Positions 12,008 through 27,039 of a stretch of 64,000 nucleotides of DNA are shown here, piece after piece. The position numbers and the translations under genes are program-made. The notes beneath the pieces are model-generated. The model searched no databases, had not been told where the DNA came from, and saw only the letters and a list, made by a program, of their open reading frames with translations. The stretch comes from Phytophthora quininea (Eukaryota; Oomycota; Peronosporomycetes; Peronosporales; Peronosporaceae). How positions within the stretch are numbered: position 1 is the first letter of the stretch; every line of letters begins with the position of its first letter. The stretch is taken from NCBI GenBank assembly GCA_011947345.1, contig JAAVTG010000523.1, positions 186,001 through 250,000 of the forward strand, given 5' to 3'.

Positions 12008-12406
12008 TTGACGTTATTTAAATGTGCGGGCAAAGTCGCTGTCGAGACGGTGTTCGGCAGACTCCCAGCAGGGAGCACCCAACGATCGCTGTCGATGTTC
12101 GAAGACCTAGCAAACTATCGCCACAAAGTTCCCGGAGAGCTCGCTATCATACTCCGGTGTTTGATGCAGAGTGCCTACAGTGAGGTGGACGCTGCGGTGG
12201 TCGAAATGGTGACTGAGCGAGCGGCACGAAAAATTAAAGCGAAGACGACTGGGCCCAAAGTATTCTCGTTCGACATGGAAGAGTACGTGGGCCTTGGCTT
12301 GGGCGAGCAGCTTCATGAGCGTCATGTATATGTGCAATCGAGCGAAGTATTCGACCGTATTTCCTATGGCGACGGAGACTTGATAGCGTTTCCTGTTTGG
12401 ATATGA
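12008..12406 (+). CDS. unrecognised protein fragment
   Basis: A 132-codon frame with ordinary globular composition (segments MFEDLANYRHKVPGEL, VVEMVTERAARKIKAK, YVGLGLGEQLHERHVYV). I do not recognise a family. A second readable block of similar character follows at 12655-13231 in other frames, so the two may be pieces of one decayed or indel-interrupted gene. No signal peptide or membrane segment. Confidence 0.3.
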   Translation: MTLFKCAGKVAVETVFGRLPAGSTQRSLSMFEDLANYRHKVPGELAIILRCLMQSAYSEVDAAVVEMVTERAARKIKAKTTGPKVFSFDMEEYVGLGLGEQLHERHVYVQSSEVFDRISYGDGDLIAFPVWI

Positions 12407-12654
12407 CGACAGTGAAGATGAGATCACCGAACGGTAGGAAACAATATGCCAGTACGCGCTGGAGAATTGATCTACTACTGTTGGCGAGGAGTGGCTGGAC
12501 CCGTTCACGTATTTGGGAGCTAGCACGACTGTCTGTGCTAACTTGAATGAATTTAAAAGACAACGCAACGCGAACAAGTCGAATGCGGAGAATAAGCCTT
12601 CGACAGTCGAGACTGTGCAAGATAAAGTGGTGATCCTAATGCAACGGGAAGGGC

Positions 12655-13231
12655 ATGATGAAGCGGTTTCAAGGCGCTCTCGTTCAAACCAACCGGACGA
12701 CCCACCGTAATGCAGGTATTGATGCGATCTTAACCGACACAAATGTGATGGTCACCGGCTTGAAGCCGTTCGGACTGCCGCACACTCACTCGCAAAACGA
12801 GAAGTTTTTGCCGTCATTCGTGCTTACTCACACGATGGACGTGTTTTGGAGACTTCTCGACTGGGGGCGGCCAAATCAATACCAGAAATTGTTAACGATG
12901 ACGCCAAAGCCTGGAACGCGGGGCTGCGACTTATCTAGCAACCAACACGCGATACTATGATCGGGCGAAACGTTGTGTGCTTGATCTGGCGCAGAACAAA
13001 GTTCTGATAGGACTCTCAGCTGCTGAACGCAGCCACACGGAGGAAACAATGTTTGGAGCGGTGGCGATGTTGAGTAGACTGGGGTTGCAACCGCGATCCA
13101 CGTCGGCTTTGGCGCCAAAGGTGGTTAAGGCCGTTTTGGCGGCTCTCGTCTACCTGGCCCACCAGCAAAATACCTGCTTGAGCCAATATTCATCCGAGCC
13201 GGTGTTTACTTTGGGCGCGACGAAGGTGTGA
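12655..13231 (+). pseudogene. unrecognised coding remnant downstream of 12008-12406
   Basis: Plus-strand frames carry segments such as MVTGLKPFGLPHTHSQNEKF, THTMDVFWRLLDWGRPNQY and MLSRLGLQPRSTSALAPKVV, interrupted by stops and frame changes. The composition looks protein-like but I cannot name the family. Could be the 3' half of the frame at 12008-12406. Confidence 0.25.
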
Positions 13232-13722
13232 AGCAGAATTGCACGACGGGTTAGATGGATTTATGCTTTCGTACGCGGACGCCAACGGCTCAGGACTTTC
13301 CGAAACAATGAACTCTGCTTCGTTGTCCGACGACACAGCTACAGGTAGAGCCCAGGACAATCGAGATAAAGAAGCTTTTCGCTGTGTATGCGATCGCTGA
13401 CAACGAGGGAAGTTAAAAACGAAGGAGTGAGTTATCTGGTGTTGCGAGGAGCAGCGAACACGAATGAGCCATGCCATTTTGCATGTCGTATTTTGATAGT
13501 ACTTACGACAAGCCAAGAGAAATAAATTGCTGTGGTTAATGGGAGAAACACCACACGCATGGAGAACTCTTCAGTGTCCAAGTTAGCAAAGAAAGATACC
13601 AACGCCGCTGGTGTGCACGTTCACTGGGGAGACAAACTGTTAGCTTGTGAATCGAAGTCGAAGCGCATGAGATGTACCAGTCCATGTATTGGGGGTTGTG
13701 TGGCTAGCAGCTAACTTGAAAC

Positions 13723-14730
13723 TTAGTTCTTCTGGGCAAAGTCGACGCCCTTCTTGATCTGCTGGCCCAGCGTGACGATCATCTCGTCGAAGTTGGCCTG
13801 CTCGACGGCCGAGAGCTCGCCGAAGTGGTGCACCTTCTCCACACCGTTGGGGCCGAGCGTCACGGGCGTCGAGAAGAAGGGCAGCTCGGTCACGTCGTTC
13901 TGCGTGAAGGAGCACTCGACCACGTCCTTGGCGCCGTTCATGGCGTCCAGGAGGCGCGTGGTGAAGCGCGCGCCGGCGTAGGCCATGGAGAGAGTGGCCG
14001 AGCCAGAGCCGTTCTTGGCCTGCACGACCTCGTCGCCTCCGAATTGGATGCGGTGGGTCAGTGCCTTAATCTCTTCGTCCGAGAACTTGGCGCCCTCAAG
14101 CTGCGACAGCAGCGGCAGGATGGTGGTGCCAGCGTGGCCGCCAATGACCTTGACGTTGGTGGTGCGCGGGTTCCACTTCTGGTTGTCGGCCACGAAGGTG
14201 GCGGCGCGCACAACGTCGAGCGTGGTGACGCCGAAGAGGCGCTTGGGGTCGTACACGCCGGCCTTCTTGAAGGTCTCGGCCACGATGGGCACCGTCGAGT
14301 TGACGGGGTTGGAGATGATGAGCACCATGGCCTTGGGGCAGTGCTGGGCGGCGGCCGCGGCCAGCGACTGCACGATGCTGGCGTTCGTGTTGAACAGATC
14401 GTCGCGGGTCATGCCCGGCTTGCGGGGCACGCCGGCGGGGATCACCACCACGTCGGCGCCCTCCAGAGCCTCGCCGGCCTGCTCCATGCCGACGTGGCCA
14501 GTCACCTTGGCGCCAGTGTTGATGTGGCCGATGTCGGCGGCCACACCGGGCGTGTTGACCACGTCGAAGAGACTCAGGTGGTTGATGTGGTCGCAGTCCT
14601 TGAGCAGCAGCGACATGGGCTGGCCGATGCCGCCGGCGGCGCCCAGCACAGCCACCTTCTGGTTGCCAGCAGCGCTGGAGAAGGCGCGACGGAGGGTCGA
14701 CGCAGAGACGGTGGACACGCGGGCGAACAT
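13723..14730 (-). CDS. mitochondrial malate dehydrogenase
   Basis: Uninterrupted 335-residue protein from ATG 14730 ([20 protein letters not shown], a mitochondrial presequence) to the stop at 13723. It oxidises malate to oxaloacetate with NAD+ in the TCA cycle. Visible motifs: Rossmann [19 protein letters not shown] (about residues 24-42), the substrate-loop [13 protein letters not shown] with the catalytic-site arginines, ISNPVNST, the catalytic histidine segment [13 protein letters not shown], and a C-terminal [12 protein letters not shown]. Length and motifs match the mitochondrial/NAD-MDH group. I chose 14730 rather than an upstream extension because the presequence begins there and an Inr element lies about 50 bp upstream. 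No introns. One of the few genes in the window without any frame interruption. Confidence 0.97.
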   Translation of the reverse strand: MFARVSTVSASTLRRAFSSAAGNQKVAVLGAAGGIGQPMSLLLKDCDHINHLSLFDVVNTPGVAADIGHINTGAKVTGHVGMEQAGEALEGADVVVIPAGVPRKPGMTRDDLFNTNASIVQSLAAAAAQHCPKAMVLIISNPVNSTVPIVAETFKKAGVYDPKRLFGVTTLDVVRAATFVADNQKWNPRTTNVKVIGGHAGTTILPLLSQLEGAKFSDEEIKALTHRIQFGGDEVVQAKNGSGSATLSMAYAGARFTTRLLDAMNGAKDVVECSFTQNDVTELPFFSTPVTLGPNGVEKVHHFGELSAVEQANFDEMIVTLGQQIKKGVDFAQKN

Positions 14731-17700
14731 GGTGGGGGCTGTGAAGAGTCCTGTGCTTGAGCTTGAGCCGGCAGATTCGGGAATGAAGCAAGTACGTGGC
14801 GCCGAGAGCTGCGGACCCCACGATTGCAACCGCGAGATCTATTTACATGAAAAGGTCCGACCTGTCAGGTCTCTGTGCACAAGGCGAGGCTACAGTCACG
14901 CGTTCGGTGGTGGAACCTGGTTTTGCGATGTTAAAGCGCGACCTTTTCGGCGATCTCGTCTGCAGCAAAATGTTACCGAGCCACTTTGAGGGAGCTTCAC
15001 GCGGGGGACTGAGGTGGTGTTGGACAAGCTCGTGTTCCACAGCGCTGGCAGAGGCAAGCAACAGTGGCGGATGCACGTGGCGAGCGGCTCGAATGCTCAT
15101 TCCGTTTCTGAGCCTCGTCGCGTTTTTGCAAGTTTGAACTACTGCAGCAGTGGGATGGTTCGGCACCTACGCGAGGGCACCAACATCAGCAAATGTGTGA
15201 AATGGAAGGTATCCCCTCGCAAAGGTAGCGCCCGAGGCTGAAGCACTGCTGGCTTTCCTGCAGCAACGTGTTGCTGCTTGGAGAACAGCGCTGCCCGATG
15301 CTCTGCCTTGCCTCGTCACGCATTGCATGCAATTGTCTTGAACGTCCGTTCGAGTCGATTTCTGAAGCAAGTCGCTGTTGCACTGCAGCTGGTGGACATC
15401 ACACACAACAACCACTTTGCCAATTTTGAAGCGCGCGAGCACCCACCATTCGCGCATAAAGCGCTCGAAGCGCGGCATTTCGACTCGCAGCGCAATGCTT
15501 GCGTCTCGATGTCTACAGAAGCTAGGGCGATTTGAGCGGGGTGTTTGCTGGCCGCTGGCAGCAGGCCAGCAAGACCGCCGACAACGGCCCGATACGCAAT
15601 GCAGACGCGTTGTCAGCCGCACGTCTCTAGTCGGTCTCATTGGTCGAGCGACTTCAACTTGCCCTTTATCAACTTGCGGACCTGTAGCGCTGACCTGACC
15701 CGGTAATGTCGCTGCACTGGAATTCGTTCATTATCGTTATTGCAGAGCTGCTGGTCTACGATCCAAGTTGGTAGGACAGTCTTCCTGCGCGGGGTTCTTG
15801 CAAAGGATAGTCGCAGCGCCATGCCAGTACCGGTCAGAGCCGCGTGGAGACCGTTCCGCACGACCAACGCAGCGATGCTCAGCTTGTTCAGCCACAGACC
15901 CGAGAGCCGCAGCAGCAGCACGACCACTACATCTTGTCGACAAAGAGCTGAAGCTGGTCGTCGTTGCTCACGGATGCGTGGCTCGACGGCACTTGTCGTC
16001 CAATAACAGGAGCGTCAACTGCAGCAGCGTTTGTCCAGCGATGGGCTTACGCGAAGGCGCTCATGAAGAGGTTTAGACAGAGCATCTGCATCGCTGCAAT
16101 GGGCAATTGACGGAGCGATAGAGGTGAAAGTCAACTGCAACTGTGTGATACTGTCGACATGGTGCTTCATCACGCCGTCTTAAGTTTGTCTGATCGCGTG
16201 TGTTTGTCCTGCGGAACGCGAAGCGAAGACTAGGTCGGGTTGAAGATGTCCTGTCGACGGAGGCGCACAGAATACCGGCCACTCCATCACGGTGATCTAT
16301 CATTCCTCCAATGGTGACAAAATGCCCCAAGAGCAACGCACACGAACAAGTCGCTCAACTACTTCGCCGTCCAGATGTAACTTACATGTTAATAGCAATT
16401 AAACCACACTTGAACAGCAAATGTTACAGTTATAGGTCATACTACCATCCAACAGTTTGGCGATGTTCGCGTCGCGGTGGACTCGAGCGGCTCCGCTTCG
16501 CAGTCGCTGGCTGTCCACGACCAACGTCTCTCGCTTGCGGGGCACGCCGCACCTCAAACGCAAATTGGGGCAGCACTTGCTGGTGTCCGACAGCATCCTG
16601 GACCAGATCGTGGCCTCTGCGGAGCTCTCCAAGCCCAATGACACATTGCGCGTGCTGGAGATCGGCCCCGGGACTGGCAATTTGACGTCTGCGCTGCTGC
16701 AAGTGGACCCAAAGATCCAGGTGCATGCAGTGGAGTTCGACCCCGCATGGTGGAGCAGCTAAAGAAGCGGTTCCCCAGCGAGATCGAGTCGAAGCGACTG
16801 GTGGTGGAGCACTCGGACTTTGAGGACTTTGTGTTCGCAGAGGGAGACAGGAAGATCGACGCCTGTGTGGCCAACATCCCGTACCAGTTGTCGTCCATTG
16901 TGGTGTCCAGACTCTCGAGCTACATGCACCGCTTCCCGACCTTCAGATGTGCCGTGCTACTTGTTCAGGAGGAGTTCGCGTTGAGACTGTTGGCCCAGCC
17001 AGGCAACAAGAACTACAGCAGGCTGAGTGCCAACACGGCGCTGGTGGCGGACGTGTCATCTGTGGTCTTTGTGCCCAGGAAACACTTCCTGCCGCCGCCG
17101 AAGGTGGATTCGAGAGTCATCAAGATCACGCCGAGAGCGGCTGATCTGCCTGAGGACGAGTTGTTCTTCCAGAAGTTTGATGCACTCTTGAGACTGTGCT
17201 TCGAACGCAAGAACAAGACACTGAGAGCGCTGCTGACAGCCAAGACAGCACGATCGCAGTACGTGCTGGAAGACGGAACGTTAGCACAAGGAGAAGAGAA
17301 GCATCAGGCAGTGACGGAGAGAGTGGAAGCGGCATTAGAAGCCAGCGGCCTCAAGACCAACCGCGCGGTAAAAGTGACCGTGTCCGAGTTCATGCTGCTG
17401 CTGAAGGAGCTGAACGATCGTGGCATTGACCTGCGACCGAGTACGACGCGGCACTTTAAAGGTTAGAGCAGTAGATAGAGCGAATGCATGTGGATCTCAA
17501 GGAGGTGACAAAACTGAAATACACTGGCACTCGCCTCCATTCGTGCTAAACCACGCCAGTTGCTCTCTTGCTTCCTAGCTTTTCTACATCTTCAAAAGGT
17601 TCTTACAAAGGCAAAATAATTAGGCTCGTATTGTCTCGGTCATCGCTCTGGAGTGCTAGCAGCAGAGTTCAATGGGTGCTGCTGTTCTTGTGTCGCTTCG

Positions 17701-20700
17701 TGTGATGGTGGCGGTGGTGTACATGGGCCACACGCAGCTCCTCCGAGAGAGGGAGTCCTCGTCGTCTTGCATTCCTGCGGGGCTTGCTCGCTGTCGTTTA
17801 TGCGAGTTTTTCGACCCAATCTCGCCACGAACGGTGTTGTTGCTTCCCCGCTCGAAGTGCCTGTTGCTGCTGTGTTCTTTCCTAGATCCAACGACACTGG
17901 CTTGGACTTCCTCGTCACAACCTGCAGGAATGCATCCCCCACTTCTGCACACAACTTTTGTTTCTTTAAACTCGGGAAGAGAGGCTGCACTCCTCGTCCA
18001 TTGCTGCGACTGCCACTGGTCTCGAGCTGCACGCCAAAAGCAGCGCGTCTCTTCCTCGTTTGAGGCGTCAGGTCCGCCAGCTCGCTGGTGGGGCTCCTGA
18101 TCCTGGCTGGAGACGAAAACTCCTGGAGTTTACTCTCCTTTTAATCTCTGTTGTCTTCTCTGGAGTGGCTCCCGACGAAATCGAGACCTGTCCGATCCTC
18201 TGGATGAGCGACAGCGACGCTTCTTTGGTCGGTGTTTGCTTGAGTTCCTGTTTAGCTTCTTTTGGCATCTGTTTAACCTCCTTCGGCTCCTGTTCTTCCT
18301 CCTGCTTAACCTCCTTCGCGTCGTTTTCCTCTCTGTTCCTCATTTTCCTCGTGAGCTCTTCGATGGCCGCCAACGAGTCCATCCCCTGCTTCTTGAGTCT
18401 ACCCAGCTCCTGCTTGACGATCAGAGCGCGCACGGCATCGTCGTAGTTCATATCGAACTGCCGCATGACGCCCCGCACGGCCGCCGCGTCCGGCGCTTCG
18501 GTGCTGGCCACGATGCGAGTCAGCAGCAGCTTCACGGCCACCTCCCGCTTCGAGCCGCGTGTCAGCAGCTCCTGCAGCTCCTGCTTCACTACCGTCTGAA
18601 ACATGCGCTGCGCCTCCATCAGCCGAGCGCTCGGGAATGCGCGGCCCCGTCGAGAAGCCTCCATGGGAACCGAAGAAGAGATTTTTACTGTGGAAATGTC
18701 GTCGGACTTTCCGAAAACATAAGAAAATCGAATAACCAATCACAGAATTTTACTTGTATAATAAATACAGACCGTTTCAATAAAAAAAGTAAAGAAGACA
18801 GTGGAAAATTTAATCACCAAGCTAAAGCATTCAAAATCACCGCTGTAGCTTCCGTTGTGGTGTTATCCAACTTCTACGAGCTTGCCATTCCGTCTAAACG
18901 TATGCATTGCTCCTACAAAGTTCAGTACATTCTTGATGGAACACACTAACAACATTAACCATCGGAAAAAGTGACAAGGAATATATTTCTCCCCTGCTTG
19001 TTTTTAAAAACCGCCCTGTCATGTACCGCATTTCGCATGTCATGAGCTACCGCAGCTCAAGAGATACAACGTCAGTTTGTCCAATAGGAAAGCGTGAATT
19101 CAAAGACAGTTGGACGCATGTCAAGAGCTACAGCTATGCCGTCCAGTAGTTTTTTCTACGAACGAATGCCAAACATTGCACTCATTTACCAAATGGCGGT
19201 GACACGCCCAGTGGGAAGGCCGCGCCGAGGTGGTCTCGGCCGCCGAGCCAAGCAGTACAAGCTCCAACCCGTCACGGTCGCTAAAAGCTCGCAATTCTCG
19301 CTCGTCTCGACGAGAGCGACATCCGCTCGACAATTACTCACTTCTTTCCTGCGCTGGACCCAGCTTTTTACCAGCCAAGGCGCACCCAAATTCTCCGGTG
19401 GAGGCGCAACCGAAAGCAGCTGGAGGCTGCGGCAGCGTCGGGAAAGCGCGAGCATGCCAAACTGCGCCAAATTGGTCTAGGTACTATACTATCTAACGAC
19501 TCCGAGTCTGAATTGGTAGTGTGGGTGAACGAGCTGCGCAGCGAAGGAATTCCAGTCTCAGCGCAGATGCTTTCCATGAAGGCTCGCGAGGTCGCTGCAG
19601 AGGCTGGTGTCGTGGACTTTATGGCGTCGGACAAGTGGGTGGTGGGGTTCAAGCGGCGACATCATTTCAGCCTTAGAACTCCCACCCGTCAGGCACAAAT
19701 CAGCCCTGCGGACATCCAAGCAGTTGCGAATGCATTCGCCGCTGATGTTCAAGCGGTGATGCTGAACCTGGGGATATCGCGCGTGTACAACGCTGATCAG
19801 ACAGGTACAAATTCTGTTGTCTTTTACTCAACTAACTGACACTAATTCTACTTATGCTCTAGCCGTGTTCTTTGAATATGTAGCAAAAAACCTTGTGTAA
19901 ACGCGGGGCCAAGACCGTGTGGGTTAAGTGTAGCGGTGCTTCGAAAGAGCGTGCTACTGTTATGTTGCTAGGTGACAGCAACGGGTACCGCTGCACTCCT
20001 TTGTCGTGTTCAAGGTGAAGCCTTCGCGAAAGCCAGAGATCCAGATCCAAAACAACAAGATGAGGCATGGTTTCGGCAAGCGGATTTGGAAGCGCATGTC
20101 ACCAGTTCAAGACAGCGAGACTTTACGGATTTACGGCAACTCGAAAGGTCAGATTGTTTTGGCTTTTATATTGCTGTAGTGCTGTTTGCTAACTAACTCT
20201 ATATTGGTACGCACCAGGCTGGTGGAATGAGGAACTGTCAGTGGAGTTCTTACGCTTCCACTTTGCCTGCCGTCCATTCCCACAAGAGCCCATTTTGCTC
20301 TTGTGGGACGATTTTAGCGGTCATTGGACCGACAAAGTCGTCCACTTTGCCAGCTCCATCAACGTCACGCTCATGAAAGTGCCACCACATGCTACAGCCG
20401 TCTCGCAACCGGCCGATGTCGCGTGGAATTTTCCGTTCAAGGCTAACCTACGGAAGCTGTGGCAGTGCAACATGCAGGACCAACTGAAGCGCCCACGCCC
20501 TGCCAATAAGAAGTTCGTGTTAGAGCGCCCGGACCGTGAGCAAATTTGCGGGTGGATTCGGCAGTCGTGGAACGGCCTAGCTGTTGACACGATCGCAAAT
20601 GGCTTCAAGGCAAGTGGTCTTCTTCCCGATCCTCATAGCGCCGCATCATCGGATTTAGTAGCCCAGCTAGAGGAGCTTTCGCTTCTAGAAGGTCTTGCAG

Positions 20701-23700
20701 TGGATGAAGACCGCGACTTCGCATTTGAGGCCACAGTTTAACGGTAATACACTTCAACTTCTTCAAGTTTGAGCACATTCCGTATAGTAAGATATCCTAG
20801 CCTCGGAACATGGGTGTAGCTCATGACATGCGAAATGCGGTATTGGCATATCTCGAGGGTGTACATCAATTCTAAGCGGGCCAAAGCGAGATCCCTGGCG
20901 GATCGCTGATAAGCGGACAAATGTGAACGTTTTCTGTGAAGGCAATAGACTTAGCAAATCCTTTTATGCGCAAGCACGCTGCTGCGTGAGTTTCACGGGC
21001 TTCCAGGACTTGATTCATTGGGTAGAATCACACACTGATAGAACGGTCTTGGCACACACCTGAAGTCCCGTCAATGAACATATGAGAACCAGAATACATG
21101 AGCAACTCGATCAATCAGGGGTCAGCCCATCCGATTACTTGATGCCCTCTTTCGGTAAAACTTACTGCATGATTAGGTTTTAAGTCGACACAACTAAATA
21201 GTATTATGATCAAACGAAAAACAACACACCTTGTTTTTGCTCTCGGTAGATAGCCTCGCCGTTGTCAATCTGAATCACACAGCACAGCAAATCTGGCTAC
21301 AGATCTGAGACCAATTACTTTCGCGTGATGATGCGGTTGGTTCGTGACCCAACTCGCGAGCAAACACTCCGGCGTGTTTATCGCGCACGATGAATTCACT
21401 TTGGTGGGAATATTCACGGAATGATTCAGGTTCCGAACCTTAGCCTTGTTACTGGGACGAGATTTTTTTCAGTTCCTGTACGTGTTGTGGGATGTCTATT
21501 CCACTTCAAGCAGGCAAATCGGCGGTACATGTTGAAGTTGTGCATTCCACGAGAGCAAATTGCGGTTGCCATGGATGTTGGAGTGTTGGACATGCTCACT
21601 GTGATTCCGAATCAACACGTCGGTCTGTACGGGATCATATTTGTTACACGTACTATCAGAAGCAGATGTTCGACATCAAACATTGTTTACGCGGAGCAGG
21701 TGTAGACTCGATACTGGCGATACTTCAGGCGTACCTGGCTCATCCTTTTTCCGGTCGACGTGTGGAATGTCCACGGCATGGATTTGCAGATTGTTAGTCG
21801 TACCAACAACCCGCTCGAGCGGTTCAACCGTGAACTGAATGCGGCAATCACGGCACCTCACTCCAGCTTGCCTGTCTTTGTCGGCACAATTGACACAGTA
21901 TCGAGACGATACGTGAACTTGCTGGATGACATTTCCCACCGACGGGCGGCAGCTCCGTCTCACGAACCAATTCGCCTACCTGAGGCTTTTTCCTTGGTGG
22001 TTCTGCGTCATGCTCCAGCATGACGAGGGCGACGGCGAAGAAACCAAGGGGTTTTGCGATATCCCGAGGTGGATTATAAGACATAGGAGAAAAAGTTTAA
22101 TTATATAATTATTGACGGATTCCTTTTAGAAACGAATAATCATTCATTAATTGGATGCCCCCTTGAGCATTGTCTACCTAATCAGCGGTTCCGATCAGAC
22201 CGAGGAACACTTCCGACCATCCCTCAAGCAAACGAAATGAAATGATTAGATACTGTTCTTCGAGTTGCTTCACCCCTAATATAGCCGGTATTGGCTTGGA
22301 TAGCTCTGATCAGGTCTTCTTTCATCACCTCCAGCATAGCCTTCTTCAAAATGAAAAACGCCAGGTAATCCAACATACTGGTCCTCGGCATCAGCCTGCT
22401 GCATCCTCATCTTGACCTGGTCGAACAGCCCTTCCAAGTCCGATACGTAATCGTAGAGCACCGTCGTAAGTGCGATGGGTTGAAATGATTTGCATTGATG
22501 CTAGATATTCTATAATATATTAAATTGGTTAACTGGATGCAACGAAAATAAACGTAGACGTGCATTTTTACGAGGGATAAAAGCAATTTTAAGGCCGTGA
22601 CACGTTGATTCAATAAATGTAAATTATGCAGTCATGGGGTTGGTCTTTAAAAAAATCGAGAAGCTCAGCAAGATCATGACGTAGTAATCTATGGTAATAA
22701 ACTTGGGTGGTGGAAAGGAAAACAAGCCATCACTTCAAAGAGCGCAACAATTTGCATGTCCCTATGCTGCTCGCTAAAAGAGTTTCGAGATCATTGGACA
22801 GAGGAAGTAGTTTTACACGCAGCCAATAGTTTTGCCCACCTCGTCAAGGTCTCACCGGGACACTCTGGAGTGTGCCAACTCATGGATGTTGCGCGGAATC
22901 GACCGCTGAAACGGCGCTTACAACTGCTATGGATCCCCTGGTTGGAAGAAATGCTCCGTGGCAACGAAAGACAGCGCATAATTGCTCTTGGTCGAAGACG
23001 ATGGCATCAATTCGGGCTTAGAAGAAGAAGATATTTGAGAAGTACAACAGATAAATGAGCCATTGCTCAAGCGCCGGAGAATCAACGACAGCGGCATTAG
23101 TTAAGGTAGCAGCAGCGACACTCCCTCCAACCGGCGCACCAGTACGCAACGAGGAATCGTATTCCACTCGTCTCTATCAGATCGACGTATTCACACCTCC
23201 ATCATCGAAGGTCGTCATACAGGTAAGGTGTCTCAAACATTACTTCAATCGATTCAACTGTTGAGTTCTTGGTGACCCTTGCTGTGCTGTGAAGTTTGTA
23301 CTTCTACTCGAGCTGTCGATTATCCATTATTGACAAGAGTAATGTGACGATGAAGTCGCCACGAGCGAGAAGGGCGTCAACCTTTGGGGGTTCTCGTCCA
23401 ACAACGGCTATCAACGCCCCGGAAGGCACCGATTTAACCAGGGCGTTGACAACTCTGGGCAAGTTCAGTCAGCACTTTTATAACAGCGAAGCGACAAACT
23501 TCATCTCGAGCGAAGGATTGCCCTCCGAGATTCAAGTCTGTCCTTGAAACCATCTCCATCACGATCTCCCCGGCTGATAACAAATGCTAGAAAATCAAGA
23601 TGGCATAGAAATATGGATTATTTTTGTCGTTATGGCCACGAATCATACAAACGGTGGTCGGTGTTCTTCGGAAATATGGATATATTACGTAATGCAAAAG

Positions 23701-26700
23701 GATGTTGTAAACTCGTGGACCAATTTCGTTGGCTGAACTTAGATAATCGACGCTAGCTCACTTCTGCGGGCTTAGCGATATCAAGGTATTCAATGCTGTA
23801 CAAGAAGAAAATAAATTGATTTTTGCATCCCCCTGAGGAACATGTCCAGATGACTATATTTACAGCAAAACAACAAAGGCACTGTAAAAACTGTTGTACA
23901 CAGTCCTTTACAAAATAAAGGAAGGTCTACGCGACAAATGAACATATAAATACCCAAACATTTAGCTTATTAATCGTAACCTATACCTATTGATGTTGAA
24001 TGACCAGAATTTAAGCGGATTAATCGTACACCTAGATACATTAAAAATATATAAAACATCACGCTCTTTCATGAACAAAAAATAGCTGGTTAATCCTATT
24101 AGCAGCAACGAGGTCGGCAAGAGCATGGTTACTGGAAGTGCAAAAGCAGAGAAATATACAACAAAGAGCACACTCGAACGATAGTTAGATCTTTCATTAT
24201 CTAAAGTTGGTAGTGTAGTGATTATGGGTCGGACAAATTATCTTTGGAGTTTTTATAAAATAAATATTCCGAAACAGTAAAAAGGTTATGTAAAAAAGTA
24301 ATGGTACCGCTGGCACACGGTACCATTTTTGATTGGTACCGCTCACGCCACCTCCATGACGGACAAAGCGGTCGCTTCCTCGAGCTCCCCTGTGTCCGGA
24401 TCGTCCTTCTCGGCGCGTGCGATCGCCCCACAGCCGTCCGCCGATGCCGCCGACTTGGCTGCACCCTCTGCGGCTGCCGCGCCACCCGCAGCGTCCAAAC
24501 CGACGACCCGCAAGCGCGTCTTCACCTTCCAGAAGCGCTGGCTGCACACGCTGCCCATCATCGAGCGTTCCATGCCCGACGCCGAGCTCGACAGTCGCAC
24601 CATAAAGGCGGTACGCTCCGCCGAGGACTTGACGGACACTGCAACAGACAAGAGCAGAGATGTGATCGTCTGCATGCTGTGCGACGACGCCTCGTCCAAG
24701 CGCGAGCTGACCAAAGTCTGGAGCCGTCTCAACTGCCGACGCGGCCGCATCGAGAACCACTTGATGAGTAAACATCCAGAGTTCATGCGGCTGCTCAAGC
24801 ACAAGAAGGAGGCGGAAGGAGACACGGCCGTGCAGATTTTCCTCGAGAACATGCGCAGCGGCCGTTGCAACATCCGTAATGAAATAAATATGGGGCTTTA
24901 CAGTCAGCTGACAGCCGCAGGAGATGGAGACGGAGAACTGCAGAAACGCGTGCTGGAAGATCAGTTATTGGGGCTGGAGAACGCCAGAAAGCGAGCAAAG
25001 TTAGAGAAGGAAGAAGCGGAGGAGTACTCAGGGAATATCGTGCTACTGCAGAATGGGGCAGGTCAAACACGGGAGCACTTGACGGAAGCGGACGCGGCTG
25101 CGGCTGTTGCAGATGCTACAGCCACTGGGGTGCTCCATTTGGACGCCACGATGATGACCCAGTGGCAGTCCATCTTTTCAACAAATTGGTGCGTTGTATT
25201 GCTATCGATTTCAATGGCAGGGAGATTGACACTGAGCTTTGTGTAGGTTGTTATCACTGGAGGGGAAAGTAAGGCGATGGCAGCCATGGCAACGCAATTG
25301 TGGCTGTTTGGCGCGAACGTCGTGCTCACCTTTTCGTAGGTTTACTATCTTATCTGTTGGTAAGAAGTCATAGGGTTGTAACGCGTCGTTTTCATACGCA
25401 GGAGCTTGTCAGCTCAAGATGAGTTCAACACGAAGCACATCGGTCGATTCCCGGACCCAACGTCCGACAGCGAAGGGGAATGGCACGCGGAGGAATGATG
25501 CCGACGCTGTGCTCGCTCCAGACGCACGCAGATATTGCCGCGTGGAGCAGCTCCCTTGCAACGAAGTTCCAGCGCGTAGATTATTTGATAAACTACGCAG
25601 ACTCGGAGACGGAGAAGGCGCTAGCAGCTACGGCTAAACTCAAGCCAAGCGACGACGCTTCTAAGAGCGACAAGATCGTCACTACCGCGTACGGAAGTGA
25701 CTCCCCGTGTGAATATTTTAACTAACGTGTCGTGTTTTCGATGTTCAGGGCGCTGATTAAAGCCTTGTGCAAGTCGACGTGCTTCCCAGATGTGGGAGAC
25801 GATGGGTCGGCGATGCCCAGCAATGGGTCTATCGTCAACATCGCGCCGCGCGAGGACGACGACGCGATCGAGTCGTTGACCAAGACGATGGCGGCAGAGC
25901 TGGAACCGCGTAACGTTCAGGTGAACAGCATTTTGTTGGCACCTGCTGAAGCTGAGGATGACGGGAGTGACGTCTCGGACGACGTGACTACCCTGTCACA
26001 CTCGATCCTGTTCCTGTTATCGCCTGCGAGTCGGCTGCTGTCGGGGAGCGTGCTGCGCATGCAGCGCAACAAGCTGTCCTCGGAAGAATCAGGACGAAGA
26101 ATTCAGTCGCTTTGATCACTCCAAAGCTCGCCTTCACCTAATATGTCTCCTGTCAGAATGGGATTCGACATGTCAACGTGTAATTGCCTTGTTAACTACG
26201 TTCCGCCCTTTTGGCTGGCCAAAAACAACACAAGCGCGCTTGCTGGAGCGTCTGCTTAATCTGAAGGACGGCGGCGATTGCCAAGGAAAGCAATCGACAG
26301 CTTTGGTGCTTGCTCCAGCGCTTCAAAAGTGTCTAGACGTTTACTTTGCAGTGAATTGGCGGATTCAGCTGTTCGTCTTGCGGCACTGTGGTTTACCTCG
26401 ACCGTCTCATGAAAAAAATATTGTGTCCACGTAGCCAGCAAACCAAGATGATGCTGCGATGGCTAGGTCTACTCAAGTACATCCTTGTACTACGTATGAA
26501 TCGGCAGCAGGAGGACTGTGCAAGCCAACTGGTCGAGCCGCAAGGAACTTCATTCCCTCGAAACCCAGCAGCTTGTACAACGGGCGACTGACGTTCAGCT
26601 CCACCGCCGTAACTCGCCTCAGGTGTGCGAAACGCGCATATGTCCGATCACTCGCTGTCTGCTTGAGGCGCCCGACAAAGGAGATCTCGCAACGTCGTCA

Positions 26701-26780
26701 ATCTTTAGAGCAGTACACGGCCAGTCCCGAAAGTAACGACTCCAAAGGCAACAAACAGATCATCATTCTGCCTTACTTCA

Positions 26781-27039
<259 letters not shown>
